Shown here: in pieces, positions 52,171-60,284 of the stretch
How positions within the stretch are numbered: the stretch's first letter is position 1
Layout of the letters: the number at the start of each line of letters is the position of its first letter
Assembly: GCF_016097405.1 (NCBI RefSeq)
Contig: NZ_JAEHGD010000001.1
Coordinates: 319,003 to 383,002 of the forward strand
Length of the DNA: 64,000 bases
Reading direction: 5' to 3'
Source of the DNA: a methane-oxidizing endosymbiont of Gigantopelta aegis
Lineage (GTDB): Bacteria > Pseudomonadota > Gammaproteobacteria > Methylococcales > Methylomonadaceae
Notes under the pieces: generated by a model
The model's database searches: none
What the model was told of the DNA's origin: nothing
The model's input: only the letters and a program-made list of their open reading frames with translations
Made by a program: the position numbers and the translations under genes

Positions 52171-54945
52171 ATGGCTGCAAATCCTGAATTTATGAACGAA
52201 GCGACCGTCAGCTTTAACCTGGACGGTGAATCGGTAACGGCCTATCCGGGCGAAACCATCCTGCAAACGGCACAACGCCTGGGCAAAGAAATTCCCCATT
52301 TATGTTACAAAGAAGGACTACGCCCGGATGGCAACTGTCGTGCCTGTGTGGTTGAAATCGAAGGCGAAAGAACCCTGGCTCCATCATGCTGCCGCATGCC
52401 AACCGAAGGCATGACTATTCAGACGCAAAGTGAACGTGCCGTAAAATCCCAGAAAATGGTGCTGGAGTTGCTCAAATCTGATATGCCTCAACAAGGAAAG
52501 TCACCCTATAAACGTGATTCCGAACTGGATATCTGGGCTGATAAACTCGATGTGGGTACACCTCGCTTTCCGTCACGCAAACAACCGGAAAGTGATCTGA
52601 GTCATCCAGCTATCGCTGTCAACTTAGATGCCTGTATTCAATGTACCCGTTGCGTCCGCGCCTGTCGCGAAGAGCAAATGAATGATGTCATTGGTTATGC
52701 CAATCGCGGTGCCCATTCTGAAATTGTTTTCGATATGGGCGACCCAATGGGCGCTAGCAGCTGTGTCGCCTGTGGTGAATGTGTTCAGGCTTGTCCAACC
52801 GGAGCTTTGATGCCCGCAGGCGGCGTGGGACTGGAAGTGCCGGAAAAAACCGTAGATTCAACCTGTCCTTATTGCGGTGTTGGTTGTCTGATTCGTTACC
52901 ATGTCAAAGACAATAAAATTCTCTATACCGAAGGCCGCGATGGTGACACCAACCATTTCCGTATGTGTGTCAAAGGCCGCTATGGCTTCAACTACATTCA
53001 TAATCCATTACGCCTGACCAAACCTTTGATTCGTCGCGAAGGCGTAGCTAAAACTACCGAATTACTAGACCCCAATGATTTGGACAAAGTGTTTCGCGAA
53101 GCGAGCTGGGAAGAGGCACTGGAATTTGCCGCTAATGGCCTGAAAAATATCCGCGACAACAAAGGCAAAAAAGCCTTAGCGGGGTTAGGCTCAGCTAAAG
53201 GCAGTAACGAAGAAGCGTATTTATTTCAGAAACTGGTTCGTACCGGTTTTGGTTCAAACAATGTCGACCACTGCACCCGCCTGTGTCATGCTTCATCCGT
53301 TGTTGCCTTGCTTGAATGCTTAGGCTCGGGGGCAGTATCTAATCCCGTTGAGGATGTTAAAAAGGCCGAAGTGATTATCATCATTGGCTCCAACCCGACC
53401 GTCAACCATCCAGTTGCCGCTACGTTTATGAAAAATGCGGCGGCCAATGGCACTAAAATCATTCTGATCGACCCAAACAGAACGGCGATTGCAAAATACG
53501 CTACACACGTCTTGCAATTTCGCCCAGACACCGATGTCGCGCTGTTAAACGGCATCATGCATGTCATTCTGGATGAGAATCTACAAAATGACGACTATAT
53601 CGCCAAGCATACCGAAGACTTCGAAGCCTTACGGATACACTTAAAGCAATACAGCCCAGAAAAAGTAGCACCAATTTGTGGTATTGATCCTGACACCATT
53701 CGCGAAGTCGCACGGCTATATGCTACGTCCAAAGCCTCGATGATTTTATGGGGCATGGGCGTTTCCCAGCATATTCATGGCACCGACAATGCACGCTGCT
53801 TGATTTCTCTGGCTTTGATGACAGGACAAATCGGTCGTCCCGGTACCGGCTTGCATCCTCTGCGTGGACAGAACAATGTACAGGGCGCATCCGATGTCGG
53901 TTTGATTCCAATGGTCTACCCGGATTACGAACCGGTTGACAACCCTGATTATCAAAAGAAATATGAACAGCTTTGGAAGACAACGCTGGATCCAGAGCGC
54001 GGTTTGACTACAGTCGAAATGCTGCACGCTATTTTGAATGGCGAGGTTTTTGGCATGTATATCGAAGGCGAAAACCCAGCCATGTCTGACCCAAACCAGA
54101 ATCATGCGCGCGAAGCGTTGGCAAAACTCGAACACCTGGTGGTGCAGGATATCTTTCTGACGGAAACCGCAGGTTTTGCCGATGTCATTCTGCCCGCATC
54201 CGCCTTCTATGAAAAAACCGGTACATTTTCCAATACCGACCGCCGCGTACAAATGGGGCGCCAAGCTGTGACACCGCCCGGAGACGCCAAACAAGACCTG
54301 TGGATTATTCAGGAAATAGCCAAACGCTTAGGCTGTGACTGGAATTACTCGGGGCCTAAAGATGTTTTCAACGAAATGCGTCAAGCCATGTCCAGTATTG
54401 CTGGCATGACCTGGGAACGGCTGGAGCAGGAAGATTCATTGACCTATCCGCTGGAAAAAGAGGGTGATCCGGGACAACCGATTATTTTTACCGATGGCTT
54501 CCCAACTGCATCGGGCCGAGGAAAATTTGTGCCGGCACCGTATATCCATGCCGATGAGATGCCTGATGATGAATTTCCGTGGATTTTCATTACCGGCCGT
54601 CAACTGGAACATTGGCATACCGGCAGCATGACCCGCCACTCCCCTACTCTCGATGCCATCGAGCCTGATCCGGTCGTGACGGTACATCCTGATGATCTGG
54701 AAAAGATGGGGGTCAAAGCGGGCGAATTGATTACCATTGAATCAAGACGAGGGAAAATTTCTGCCTATGCGCGTGCAGATTTAGGTATTCAACCCGGTTG
54801 TCTGTTTATGGCTTTCTGTTATAACGAAGCCAGCGCTAACCTGATCACCAATGAAGCTTTGGATCCGGCGGCTAAAATCCCGGAATTCAAGTTCTGCGCC
54901 GTAAAAACCCAGCCCGGTGGACAACTACCACCTAGAATAAATTAA
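52171..54945 (+). CDS. fdsA: NAD-dependent formate dehydrogenase, alpha subunit (FdsA)
   Basis: A 924-residue molybdoenzyme. In order: N-terminal 2Fe-2S domain (CYKEGLRPDGNCRACVVE), His/Cys cluster, two 4Fe-4S clusters (CIQCTRCVRAC and CVACGECVQACPTGAL), the 4Fe-4S motif CPYCGVGC of the catalytic domain, and molybdopterin guanine dinucleotide binding. The active-site ligand is read as Cys in CTRLCHASS, not selenocysteine. It oxidises formate to CO2, the last step of methane and methanol oxidation, giving NADH through FdsGB. It begins 19 bases after the beta-subunit stop and is followed by a perfect terminator. Confidence 0.96.
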   Translation: MAANPEFMNEATVSFNLDGESVTAYPGETILQTAQRLGKEIPHLCYKEGLRPDGNCRACVVEIEGERTLAPSCCRMPTEGMTIQTQSERAVKSQKMVLELLKSDMPQQGKSPYKRDSELDIWADKLDVGTPRFPSRKQPESDLSHPAIAVNLDACIQCTRCVRACREEQMNDVIGYANRGAHSEIVFDMGDPMGASSCVACGECVQACPTGALMPAGGVGLEVPEKTVDSTCPYCGVGCLIRYHVKDNKILYTEGRDGDTNHFRMCVKGRYGFNYIHNPLRLTKPLIRREGVAKTTELLDPNDLDKVFREASWEEALEFAANGLKNIRDNKGKKALAGLGSAKGSNEEAYLFQKLVRTGFGSNNVDHCTRLCHASSVVALLECLGSGAVSNPVEDVKKAEVIIIIGSNPTVNHPVAATFMKNAAANGTKIILIDPNRTAIAKYATHVLQFRPDTDVALLNGIMHVILDENLQNDDYIAKHTEDFEALRIHLKQYSPEKVAPICGIDPDTIREVARLYATSKASMILWGMGVSQHIHGTDNARCLISLALMTGQIGRPGTGLHPLRGQNNVQGASDVGLIPMVYPDYEPVDNPDYQKKYEQLWKTTLDPERGLTTVEMLHAILNGEVFGMYIEGENPAMSDPNQNHAREALAKLEHLVVQDIFLTETAGFADVILPASAFYEKTGTFSNTDRRVQMGRQAVTPPGDAKQDLWIIQEIAKRLGCDWNYSGPKDVFNEMRQAMSSIAGMTWERLEQEDSLTYPLEKEGDPGQPIIFTDGFPTASGRGKFVPAPYIHADEMPDDEFPWIFITGRQLEHWHTGSMTRHSPTLDAIEPDPVVTVHPDDLEKMGVKAGELITIESRRGKISAYARADLGIQPGCLFMAFCYNEASANLITNEALDPAAKIPEFKFCAVKTQPGGQLPPRIN

Positions 54946-54953
54946 AAAACCTC

Positions 54954-54990
54954 ATCACGGCAACCTGTTCCAGGTTGCCGTGATTTTATT
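54954..54990 (+). terminator. Strong intrinsic terminator of the formate dehydrogenase operon
   Basis: ATCACGGCAACCTG (54954-54967) pairs perfectly with CAGGTTGCCGTGAT (54971-54984) around TTC, followed by TTTATT. It starts nine bases after the fdsA stop. Repeat copy B begins directly after it. Confidence 0.93.
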
Positions 54991-54996
54991 ATGATC

Positions 54997-55310
54997 TGAT
55001 GTTACGCAGTAACTCTTCCCTCATTCCCATACTCCTGCGTAGGGCCCCATATAGACACAGAGACCACTGAGAACACAGAGAATGAAACCGTGCAGCAAGG
55101 ATAAACAACAGATATTTCAACAGAGTCGTTGATAACATCATGAATCCAGACCATTCAAGGGCATTAAACGATACAAACGATAACTCTGTGCGCTCTGTGG
55201 TCTCTGTGTCGATAAAAGATAGAGACCAGAGATGACTTTTTTCACGGTAATGCTGAACGGCGAATCATGGAAATGAAATTAAAGAGCCACCGCGTAACAT
55301 AAGTTATGAT
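54997..55310. repeat. Palindromic repeat family 1, copy B
   Basis: Left end ATGTTACGCAG (54999-55009) and right end GCGTAACAT (55292-55300) are the same inverted ends as in copy A. A 27-base arm at 55054-55080 pairs with 55184-55210 at 24 of 27 positions. The interior is the same family as copy A. It starts immediately after the fdsA terminator. No coding capacity is seen. Confidence 0.85.
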
Positions 55311-55355
55311 TACTGAAGAAAAAACCATGAATCATTGCTTATCTGGTATCATATA

Positions 55356-55375
55356 ATATATGGTTATACATATAT
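55356..55375. promoter_or_regulatory. Probable ArsR operator palindrome upstream of arsR
   Basis: ATATATG (55356-55362), six bases GTTATA, CATATAT (55369-55375): a palindrome with the same half-sites as the one upstream of arsI (56110-56129). AT-rich inverted repeats of this spacing are typical of ArsR/SmtB-family sites. It lies between repeat copies B and C, about 340 bases before arsR. Confidence 0.6.
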
Positions 55376-55470
55376 TACTATCTAATGTTCCGCCTGGAAT
55401 GACGATTCCTCAGAAACCGCATCCCAATGGGCCGAAAATTTTCGGTCAGTGGTGTTCGAATGGGTCTAAT

Positions 55471-55699
55471 GAATAGACACAGAGAATGGAACCGTGCAGC
55501 CAGGATGAACAACAGATATTTCGACATAACCTCATGAATCCAGATTAGTCAATGGAATTTGAATGATACAAACTATAACTCTGTGTACTCTGTAGTCTCT
55601 GTGTCGATAAAAACAGAAGCCAGAGATGACTTTTTTCACGGTAATGCTGAATGGAGGATCATGGGAATGAAATTGAAGAATCGCTGCGCAACAACAGTT
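55471..55699. repeat. Palindromic repeat family 1, copy C (partly eroded)
   Basis: The segment shares the copy A/B words gaaccgtgcagc, gaacaacagatatttc, aatccaga and acttttttcacggtaatgctgaa. The left stem arm is shortened to GACACAGAG (55476-55484), still pairing with CTCTGTGTC (55597-55605). The right end CTGCGCAACAACAGTTACT matches the copy A end with changes. The left end is not clear; it may reach 55383. It lies just before arsR. Confidence 0.8.
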
Positions 55700-55713
55700 A
55701 CTATTTATTACTT

Positions 55714-56061
55714 ATGACACCTGTACAATTTTTTAAATGTTTATCCGATGATACGCGCTTGCATTGTGTCGCGTTGTTACAAAAAGAAGGCAAACTCTGT
55801 GTTTGCGAATTGACTGCAGCAATGGCTTTGCCCCAGCCTAAAATATCCCGCCACCTGGCATTATTGAGGCAATGCGGTTTGTTACAAGATAGCCGCGAAG
55901 GCCAATGGGTGTTTTATCAAATCAGCGATACTTTACCGGACTGGAGCAAGCCGCTGCTCGACAATGTGCTGAATTCAGTTGAACAAAGCGATGCCTTTAA
56001 AAATGCACAGCAGCGCCTGCATCATATGGCCAACCGTCCTGAGAAACTGCTTTGCGGCTAA
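55714..56061 (+). CDS. arsR: ArsR-family metalloregulator
   Basis: A 115-residue winged-helix protein: PVQFFKCLSDDTRLHCVALLQKEGKLCVCELTAAMALPQPKISRHLALLRQCGLLQDSREGQWVFYQIS. The ELCVCEL-type metal motif is present as KLCVCELT, the As(III)-binding Cys-x-Cys of ArsR. It represses the arsenic genes and is released by arsenite. The start at ATG 55714 gives the normal MTPVQFFK; longer frames read into repeat copy C. The operator candidate is 340 bases upstream, and a second one lies between arsR and arsI. It is followed by arsI-arsC-acr3 on the same strand. Confidence 0.93.
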   Translation: MTPVQFFKCLSDDTRLHCVALLQKEGKLCVCELTAAMALPQPKISRHLALLRQCGLLQDSREGQWVFYQISDTLPDWSKPLLDNVLNSVEQSDAFKNAQQRLHHMANRPEKLLCG

Positions 56062-56109
56062 TTTTTTAACCATTTCCAGCTTCTCGTTTCTACACGAATA
56101 CTGGATGAT

Positions 56110-56129
56110 ATATATGTTTATTCATATAT
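56110..56129. promoter_or_regulatory. Probable ArsR operator palindrome upstream of arsI
   Basis: ATATATG (56110-56116), TTTATT, CATATAT (56123-56129). Same half-sites and spacing as the site at 55356-55375. It lies 24 bases before the arsI ATG and 48 after the arsR stop, so arsI-arsC-acr3 may have its own arsenite-regulated promoter. Confidence 0.6.
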
Positions 56130-56152
56130 AACACTAACCCTATAGGAAAACC

Positions 56153-56605
56153 ATGAAACGCTTACATATCCATCTCGCTGTCGAAGACCTTGAACAAAAT
56201 ATCGAGTTCTACAGCACCCTGTTCGGCTGTCAACCTATCGTCGTTCATGACGATTATGCCAAATGGATGCTTGATGACCCTCGTGTCAATTTCGCCATTT
56301 CAAATCGCAGTCAACAAACTGGACTCGATCATCTCGGTATCCAGGCGGAAAACAAGGCTGAATTGCGGGATATAAAACAACATCTCGATGCCACTCAAGC
56401 ACCGATTGAAGCCCAGCAAGGCGCCGCCTGTTGCTATACCCGTTCTGACAAATACTGGATTACAGACCCACAAGGCATTGCCTGGGAATCTTTCCATTCA
56501 CTTAACGAAATCCCAACGTTTAACGATGCTAAAGCCCGCTCTGATGGCGAAAACCCATATGCCTGTCGTCCACAGGATGAAAAAAAATCATCGTGTTGTG
56601 GCTGA
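56153..56605 (+). CDS. arsI: ArsI C-As lyase (vicinal oxygen chelate family)
   Basis: A 150-residue glyoxalase/VOC protein. Candidate Fe(II) ligands are His7 (HIHLAV), His60 (GLDHLGI) and Glu112 (AWESFHS), and the vicinal cysteines 93-94 in AACCYTRSDKYW are the trivalent organoarsenical binding pair of ArsI. ArsI is a dioxygenase that cleaves the C-As bond of methylarsenite, giving arsenite. It could instead be a cadmium-related CadI homologue, but the CC motif and neighbours favour ArsI. The C-terminal CCG adds two more Cys. Preceded by an ArsR-type palindrome. Confidence 0.87.
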   Translation: MKRLHIHLAVEDLEQNIEFYSTLFGCQPIVVHDDYAKWMLDDPRVNFAISNRSQQTGLDHLGIQAENKAELRDIKQHLDATQAPIEAQQGAACCYTRSDKYWITDPQGIAWESFHSLNEIPTFNDAKARSDGENPYACRPQDEKKSSCCG

Positions 56606-56626
56606 TTCCTTTCTACAATTTTAGAG

Positions 56627-57124
56627 ATGCTATCAATGACTCAAAAACCTTATAATGTTTTAGTGGTATGTACCGGCAATTCCTGTCGCAGTGTGATGAC
56701 CGAAGCCTTGCTGAACCATTATGGCCAAGGGCGTATTAAAGCCTACTCTGCGGGCAGTCATCCTATCGGCAAAATCAATGAAGGTGCCCTGGCTACGTTA
56801 AAAAGACATGGTTTACCGACCGAAGGTTATCAAAGCCAATCCTGGGAAGACTTTGAAGCGATTCCGATGGATATTGTCATTACCGTTTGTGACAACGCCG
56901 CCGGAGAAACCTGCCCCGCTTATTTAGGCCAGGCAGTGCGTGCCCATTGGGGCGTATCCGACCCAGGCCATGTGGAAGGAACGGAAATGGAAAAAATTAC
57001 CGCCTTTGAAAAAACCTTTGCCATTCTCGAGCAACGTGTCAAACACATGATGACATTACCCTTTGAGGAAATGTCCGAGCAGGCCCTGACTGAAAAACAC
57101 AATGACATCGGAAAAATTCAATAG
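56627..57124 (+). CDS. arsC: Arsenate reductase ArsC, thioredoxin/low-molecular-weight phosphatase type
   Basis: A 165-residue protein with the P-loop CTGNSCRS (CX5R, Cys15 to Arg21 from the first Met) and the second pair of thiols in VCDNAAGETCPAY, as in the Bacillus-type ArsC that uses thioredoxin. It reduces arsenate to arsenite. The later SDPGH-type motif here is VSDPGHVEGTE. Starting Met may be 56627 or 56636. It is followed by acr3 ten bases on, so arsenite produced is exported directly. Confidence 0.93.
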   Translation: MLSMTQKPYNVLVVCTGNSCRSVMTEALLNHYGQGRIKAYSAGSHPIGKINEGALATLKRHGLPTEGYQSQSWEDFEAIPMDIVITVCDNAAGETCPAYLGQAVRAHWGVSDPGHVEGTEMEKITAFEKTFAILEQRVKHMMTLPFEEMSEQALTEKHNDIGKIQ

Positions 57125-57134
57125 GCATCCCGCC

Positions 57135-58235
57135 ATGAGTTCACAACATAGCAACATCGCAACAGCTGAGCCTAAGCGTTTGAGTTTGTTTGAGCGTTAT
57201 CTATCCCTCTGGGTCGTATTATGCATGGGCATTGGTATTTTCTTAGGTAAACAATTCCCCGAGATTACAGACGGCCTGCGCAAACTGGAATTTGGCCAGG
57301 ACAGTCATATCAACATACCGATTGCTGTCCTGATCTGGCTAATGATTTATCCGATGATGCTGAAAATTGACCTTTCCAGTGTGTTGGATGTACGTAAACG
57401 ACCGCGCGGAATTTTGATTACCCTGTTTGTCAATTGGCTGATCAAACCCTTTTCAATGGCGCTGATTGCCTGGCTGTTTTTTAAACACCTGTGGTTACCA
57501 TTCATCGGTGCCGAATTGGCCGATCAATATATTGCCGGATGTATTATCCTGGCGGCCGCACCCTGTACAGCAATGGTTTTTGTCTGGTCGTATCTGAGCG
57601 ATGGCGACCCCGCCTACACCCTGGTTCAGGTCTCACTGAATGATTTACTGATGTTAATCTTGTTCGCCCCGATTGTTGCCTTTCTGATCAATGGTGCAAG
57701 TGATCTGACTGTACCTTATGATGTATTGTTTTACAGTGTCATAGCGTTTATTGTTATTCCATTGGCTATGGGCAGCTTAAGTCGGGTTATATTGATCCGT
57801 TTGAAAGGCCTGGACTGGTTTGAAAAACGCTTTATCGCTTTTTTTCATCCGATCACTGTACTGGCTTTATTATTAACGCTGATTTTTATCTTCGCCTTTC
57901 AGGCCGATAATATCACCGGAAAATTTATACACGTCGTCTTGATTGCGATCCCGATTCTGCTTCAAGTCTATTTTAATTCTTCGTTAGCCTATGGTCTGAT
58001 GAAGATATTTAAAGTCCCCTTTAATATCGCAGCTCCCGGTGCTCTGATCGGTGCCAGTAATTTCTTTGAACTAGCCGTAGCGACGGCAATTGCCTTGTAT
58101 GGCCCAGAATCAGGTGCCGCACTGGCAACCGTGGTCGGTGTCCTAGTGGAAGTCCCCGTTATGCTATCGGTCGTTGCTTTTTGTAACCGTACTCGACATT
58201 GGTTTCCTGAACAACCCGTAAATGTTGAAAAATAA
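57135..58235 (+). CDS. acr3: Arsenite efflux transporter Acr3
   Basis: A 366-residue membrane protein of the ACR3/BASS fold with about ten helices. The conserved Cys is in IILAAAPCTAMVFVWSYLSDGDPAYTLVQVSLND, the Acr3 signature. It pumps As(OH)2O- using the proton gradient. I start at ATG 57135; the longer in-frame start at 57102 would overlap arsC. It closes arsR-arsI-arsC-acr3 and is followed by a bidirectional terminator. Confidence 0.95.
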   Translation: MSSQHSNIATAEPKRLSLFERYLSLWVVLCMGIGIFLGKQFPEITDGLRKLEFGQDSHINIPIAVLIWLMIYPMMLKIDLSSVLDVRKRPRGILITLFVNWLIKPFSMALIAWLFFKHLWLPFIGAELADQYIAGCIILAAAPCTAMVFVWSYLSDGDPAYTLVQVSLNDLLMLILFAPIVAFLINGASDLTVPYDVLFYSVIAFIVIPLAMGSLSRVILIRLKGLDWFEKRFIAFFHPITVLALLLTLIFIFAFQADNITGKFIHVVLIAIPILLQVYFNSSLAYGLMKIFKVPFNIAAPGALIGASNFFELAVATAIALYGPESGAALATVVGVLVEVPVMLSVVAFCNRTRHWFPEQPVNVEK

Positions 58236-58284
58236 TGCGCCTAGCCCGATGATATTGAAAATAGAAACAGGTAAAAACGCACAT

Positions 58285-58318
58285 AAAAAAACCATGCCTG
58301 ATTCAGACATGGTTTTTT
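58285..58318. terminator. Bidirectional terminator between acr3 and bacteriohemerythrin
   Basis: AAAAAACCATG (58286-58296) pairs with CATGGTTTTTT (58308-58318), with CTGATTCAG forming the upper part of the stem. A-run and T-run on the two sides serve both convergent genes. Confidence 0.88.
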
Positions 58319-58355
58319 ATGAGACTTTGAGTCTATTCGTTACAAACTCGTGGCA

Positions 58356-58751
58356 TCAGCCTATAGCCGATGAATACGCAAAATCAAATGTTGGGATATG
58401 CTTATCTAGCCAGTCTTTTACCATTTCACCCACTTCTGCAGTCACATCCGCCTCACCGGCATGGAATTTCTTTTGTAAATCAGCGCAAATGCCGACTAAC
58501 GCATCATGTTCTGCTTTATGCGCCGCCAGACCATCGAAGCCTGCTGCTTCCATTTCGCGTTCTTCGTGCGCAAAATGGTCAACGACATATGCGATCAATG
58601 CATCCAATGAGGCACCGATAGTCGCACGATCTGCACCACTTGCCACATCATCATAAAGCTTGTTCAACAACCGAAATATTTCTTTATGCTCTTCATCTGC
58701 AAAGCCTACTTTAGTGCCGTATTGTTCTTCTGTCCACGTCATTAATGGCAT
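58356..58751 (-). CDS. Bacteriohemerythrin
   Basis: A 131-residue hemerythrin-like protein with all diiron ligands: His in DEEHKEIF, His and Glu in HFAHEEREMEAAG, His residues in AAHKAEHDAL, and His/Asp in WLDKHIPTFDFAY. In methanotrophs such proteins were proposed to deliver oxygen to methane monooxygenase; here that is inference. It is alone between the ars operon and the biotin genes. GGAGG precedes the ATG on the minus strand (CCTCC at 58759-58763). Confidence 0.95.
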   Translation of the reverse strand: MPLMTWTEEQYGTKVGFADEEHKEIFRLLNKLYDDVASGADRATIGASLDALIAYVVDHFAHEEREMEAAGFDGLAAHKAEHDALVGICADLQKKFHAGEADVTAEVGEMVKDWLDKHIPTFDFAYSSAIG

Positions 58752-58839
58752 AACGTTCCTCCAGGTTTTTGATTGTTATAATGGAGTGGCCATTATCTCC
58801 GCCAGCAAAAAATACGATTTGATCTGGGTCAATTTTTTA

Positions 58840-59505
58840 TTAAAAACCCTTTAAATAGTGTGCCATTTTTTCGGCATCTATTCTTTCCATATAGGGTATA
58901 ACGCCTAAAAGCGGCGATGCTTTGATAGTCTGCTGAATGTATTGGATATTTTCTTTAGCCAATTGCATTTCCCGATCATTTAAAACCGCAATCCAGCCGA
59001 TACATTCTGCACCTGATGACTGAATCGCCCGCCAGCTCAGCAATGCCTGATTGATACAACCTAAGCGAATGGCGACCACGAGAATGACTGGAATCCCCAA
59101 AGCATGAGCCAACTGACAATTATCCAGCGTTTCCGACAAAGGCGAATACCAGCCTCCTGCGCCTTCAACCAGGATACGGTCAGCCTGTTGTTGAATGCTG
59201 TTAAAGCACTCTTCGATTAAGGATAATTCAACATTTTCTCCACAGCAGGCCAGATGCGGCGATACCGGCTGTTTGAATGCGTACGGATTGATAACAGAAT
59301 AAGGCAACTTAATCGATGCTTGTTGTTGAATCAGTATGGCGTCTTCATTCTGCCATTGTCCCTGTCGCCATTCACAGCCTGCGGCAATCGGCTTCATGCC
59401 GGCCACATTAAAACCCTGTTGTTTAAAATAGGCCATCAGCCCTAGTGTAACCCAGGTTTTTCCGACCCCGGTATCCGTTCCGGTTATAAAATAGCTTGAT
59501 TTCAT
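58840..59505 (-). CDS. bioD: Dethiobiotin synthetase BioD
   Basis: A 221-residue enzyme: YFITGTDTGVGKTWVTLGLMAYFKQQG is the N-terminal P-loop, then KPIAAGCEW, EGAGGWYSPLSETLDNCQLAHALGIPVILV and the adenine-binding region. It closes the ureido ring of biotin with CO2 and ATP, giving dethiobiotin. It is the last gene of bioB-F-H-C-D; its start overlaps the bioC stop by four bases. Confidence 0.95.
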   Translation of the reverse strand: MKSSYFITGTDTGVGKTWVTLGLMAYFKQQGFNVAGMKPIAAGCEWRQGQWQNEDAILIQQQASIKLPYSVINPYAFKQPVSPHLACCGENVELSLIEECFNSIQQQADRILVEGAGGWYSPLSETLDNCQLAHALGIPVILVVAIRLGCINQALLSWRAIQSSGAECIGWIAVLNDREMQLAKENIQYIQQTIKASPLLGVIPYMERIDAEKMAHYLKGF

Positions 59506-60284
59506 AGCTGCGCCTGTACGAAAAAAATTTCATAACTGGCGATAATGTCGCCATTGAATTGTTTAGGATAAGCGGCAATCATCTGATTAATGTGTTTACG
59601 CGTTATCAACCTTTGTGATTGCCGGCCGTTGACATGCTGCGCACCAATCCCTTTCAGCTCTCGCATCAATGCCCAGACATCCCGATATGACAGCGTATAA
59701 AGCCGGCTGTTTAAATGGATTGATGTAAACCCTGTACGTTGCAAGGCCATTTCGATATGATCGGATGGATAAAAATCATTCACATGCACAGCATCATCCA
59801 CATGCTTCCAGGCCGTTTTAAGTTCCTTTAAGGTGGCAGGGCCAAACGTCGCAAAAGCCAGTTTTCCTGATGCTTTCAAACACTGCTGAACACCCTTAAA
59901 GACAGCACTTAAATCGGAACACCATTGCAGAGCCAGGCTGGAATAAATCCAATCGAATTGATTATTGACAAATGGCAAGGCTTCGGCATCCGCACAGATG
60001 TGATGACAACGGGTCAATGCCGGCCTTTGCCGCGCTCGATGCAACATGGGCAAGGCTATATCCAGTGCAAACAGGTTTTCAACGGCAACATGATCTGCCA
60101 GTTTTTCAGTTAAAAAACCGGTACCACAGCCTAAATCCAAAACCGTTTGTTGAGACGTCGGCATCTCGGATTGATGCAATAAATCAACTGCAACCTGTTT
60201 TTGAAGTCGTGCCATGGCATCATAACTTGCGGCAGCGGCTGAAAAGGATTGGCGAATTTTGGATTTGTTATGCGTCATCGACAA
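59502..60284 (-). CDS. bioC: Malonyl-ACP O-methyltransferase BioC
   Basis: A 260-residue SAM methyltransferase: KIRQSFSAAAASYDAMARLQKQVAVDLL at the start, motif I VLDLGCGTGFLTEKLA, LDIALPMLHRARQR, and IYSSLALQWCSDLSAVF, the BioC signature. It methylates malonyl-ACP to allow pimeloyl chain growth. Its first codons overlap bioH by 17 bases; a Met two codons in is an alternative start. Confidence 0.95.
   Translation of the reverse strand: MSMTHNKSKIRQSFSAAAASYDAMARLQKQVAVDLLHQSEMPTSQQTVLDLGCGTGFLTEKLADHVAVENLFALDIALPMLHRARQRPALTRCHHICADAEALPFVNNQFDWIYSSLALQWCSDLSAVFKGVQQCLKASGKLAFATFGPATLKELKTAWKHVDDAVHVNDFYPSDHIEMALQRTGFTSIHLNSRLYTLSYRDVWALMRELKGIGAQHVNGRQSQRLITRKHINQMIAAYPKQFNGDIIASYEIFFVQAQL

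Noticed and set aside
54991-55700. A CRISPR array suggested by recurring CTCTGTG/CACAGAG words
   Set aside because: The words form inverted arms of one long element and are not regularly spaced direct repeats; no cas genes are present.
55651-55713. Longer ArsR beginning MEDHGNEIEESL
   Set aside because: The extra 21 codons come from repeat copy C and do not belong to the ArsR family; the ATG at 55714 gives a normal protein.
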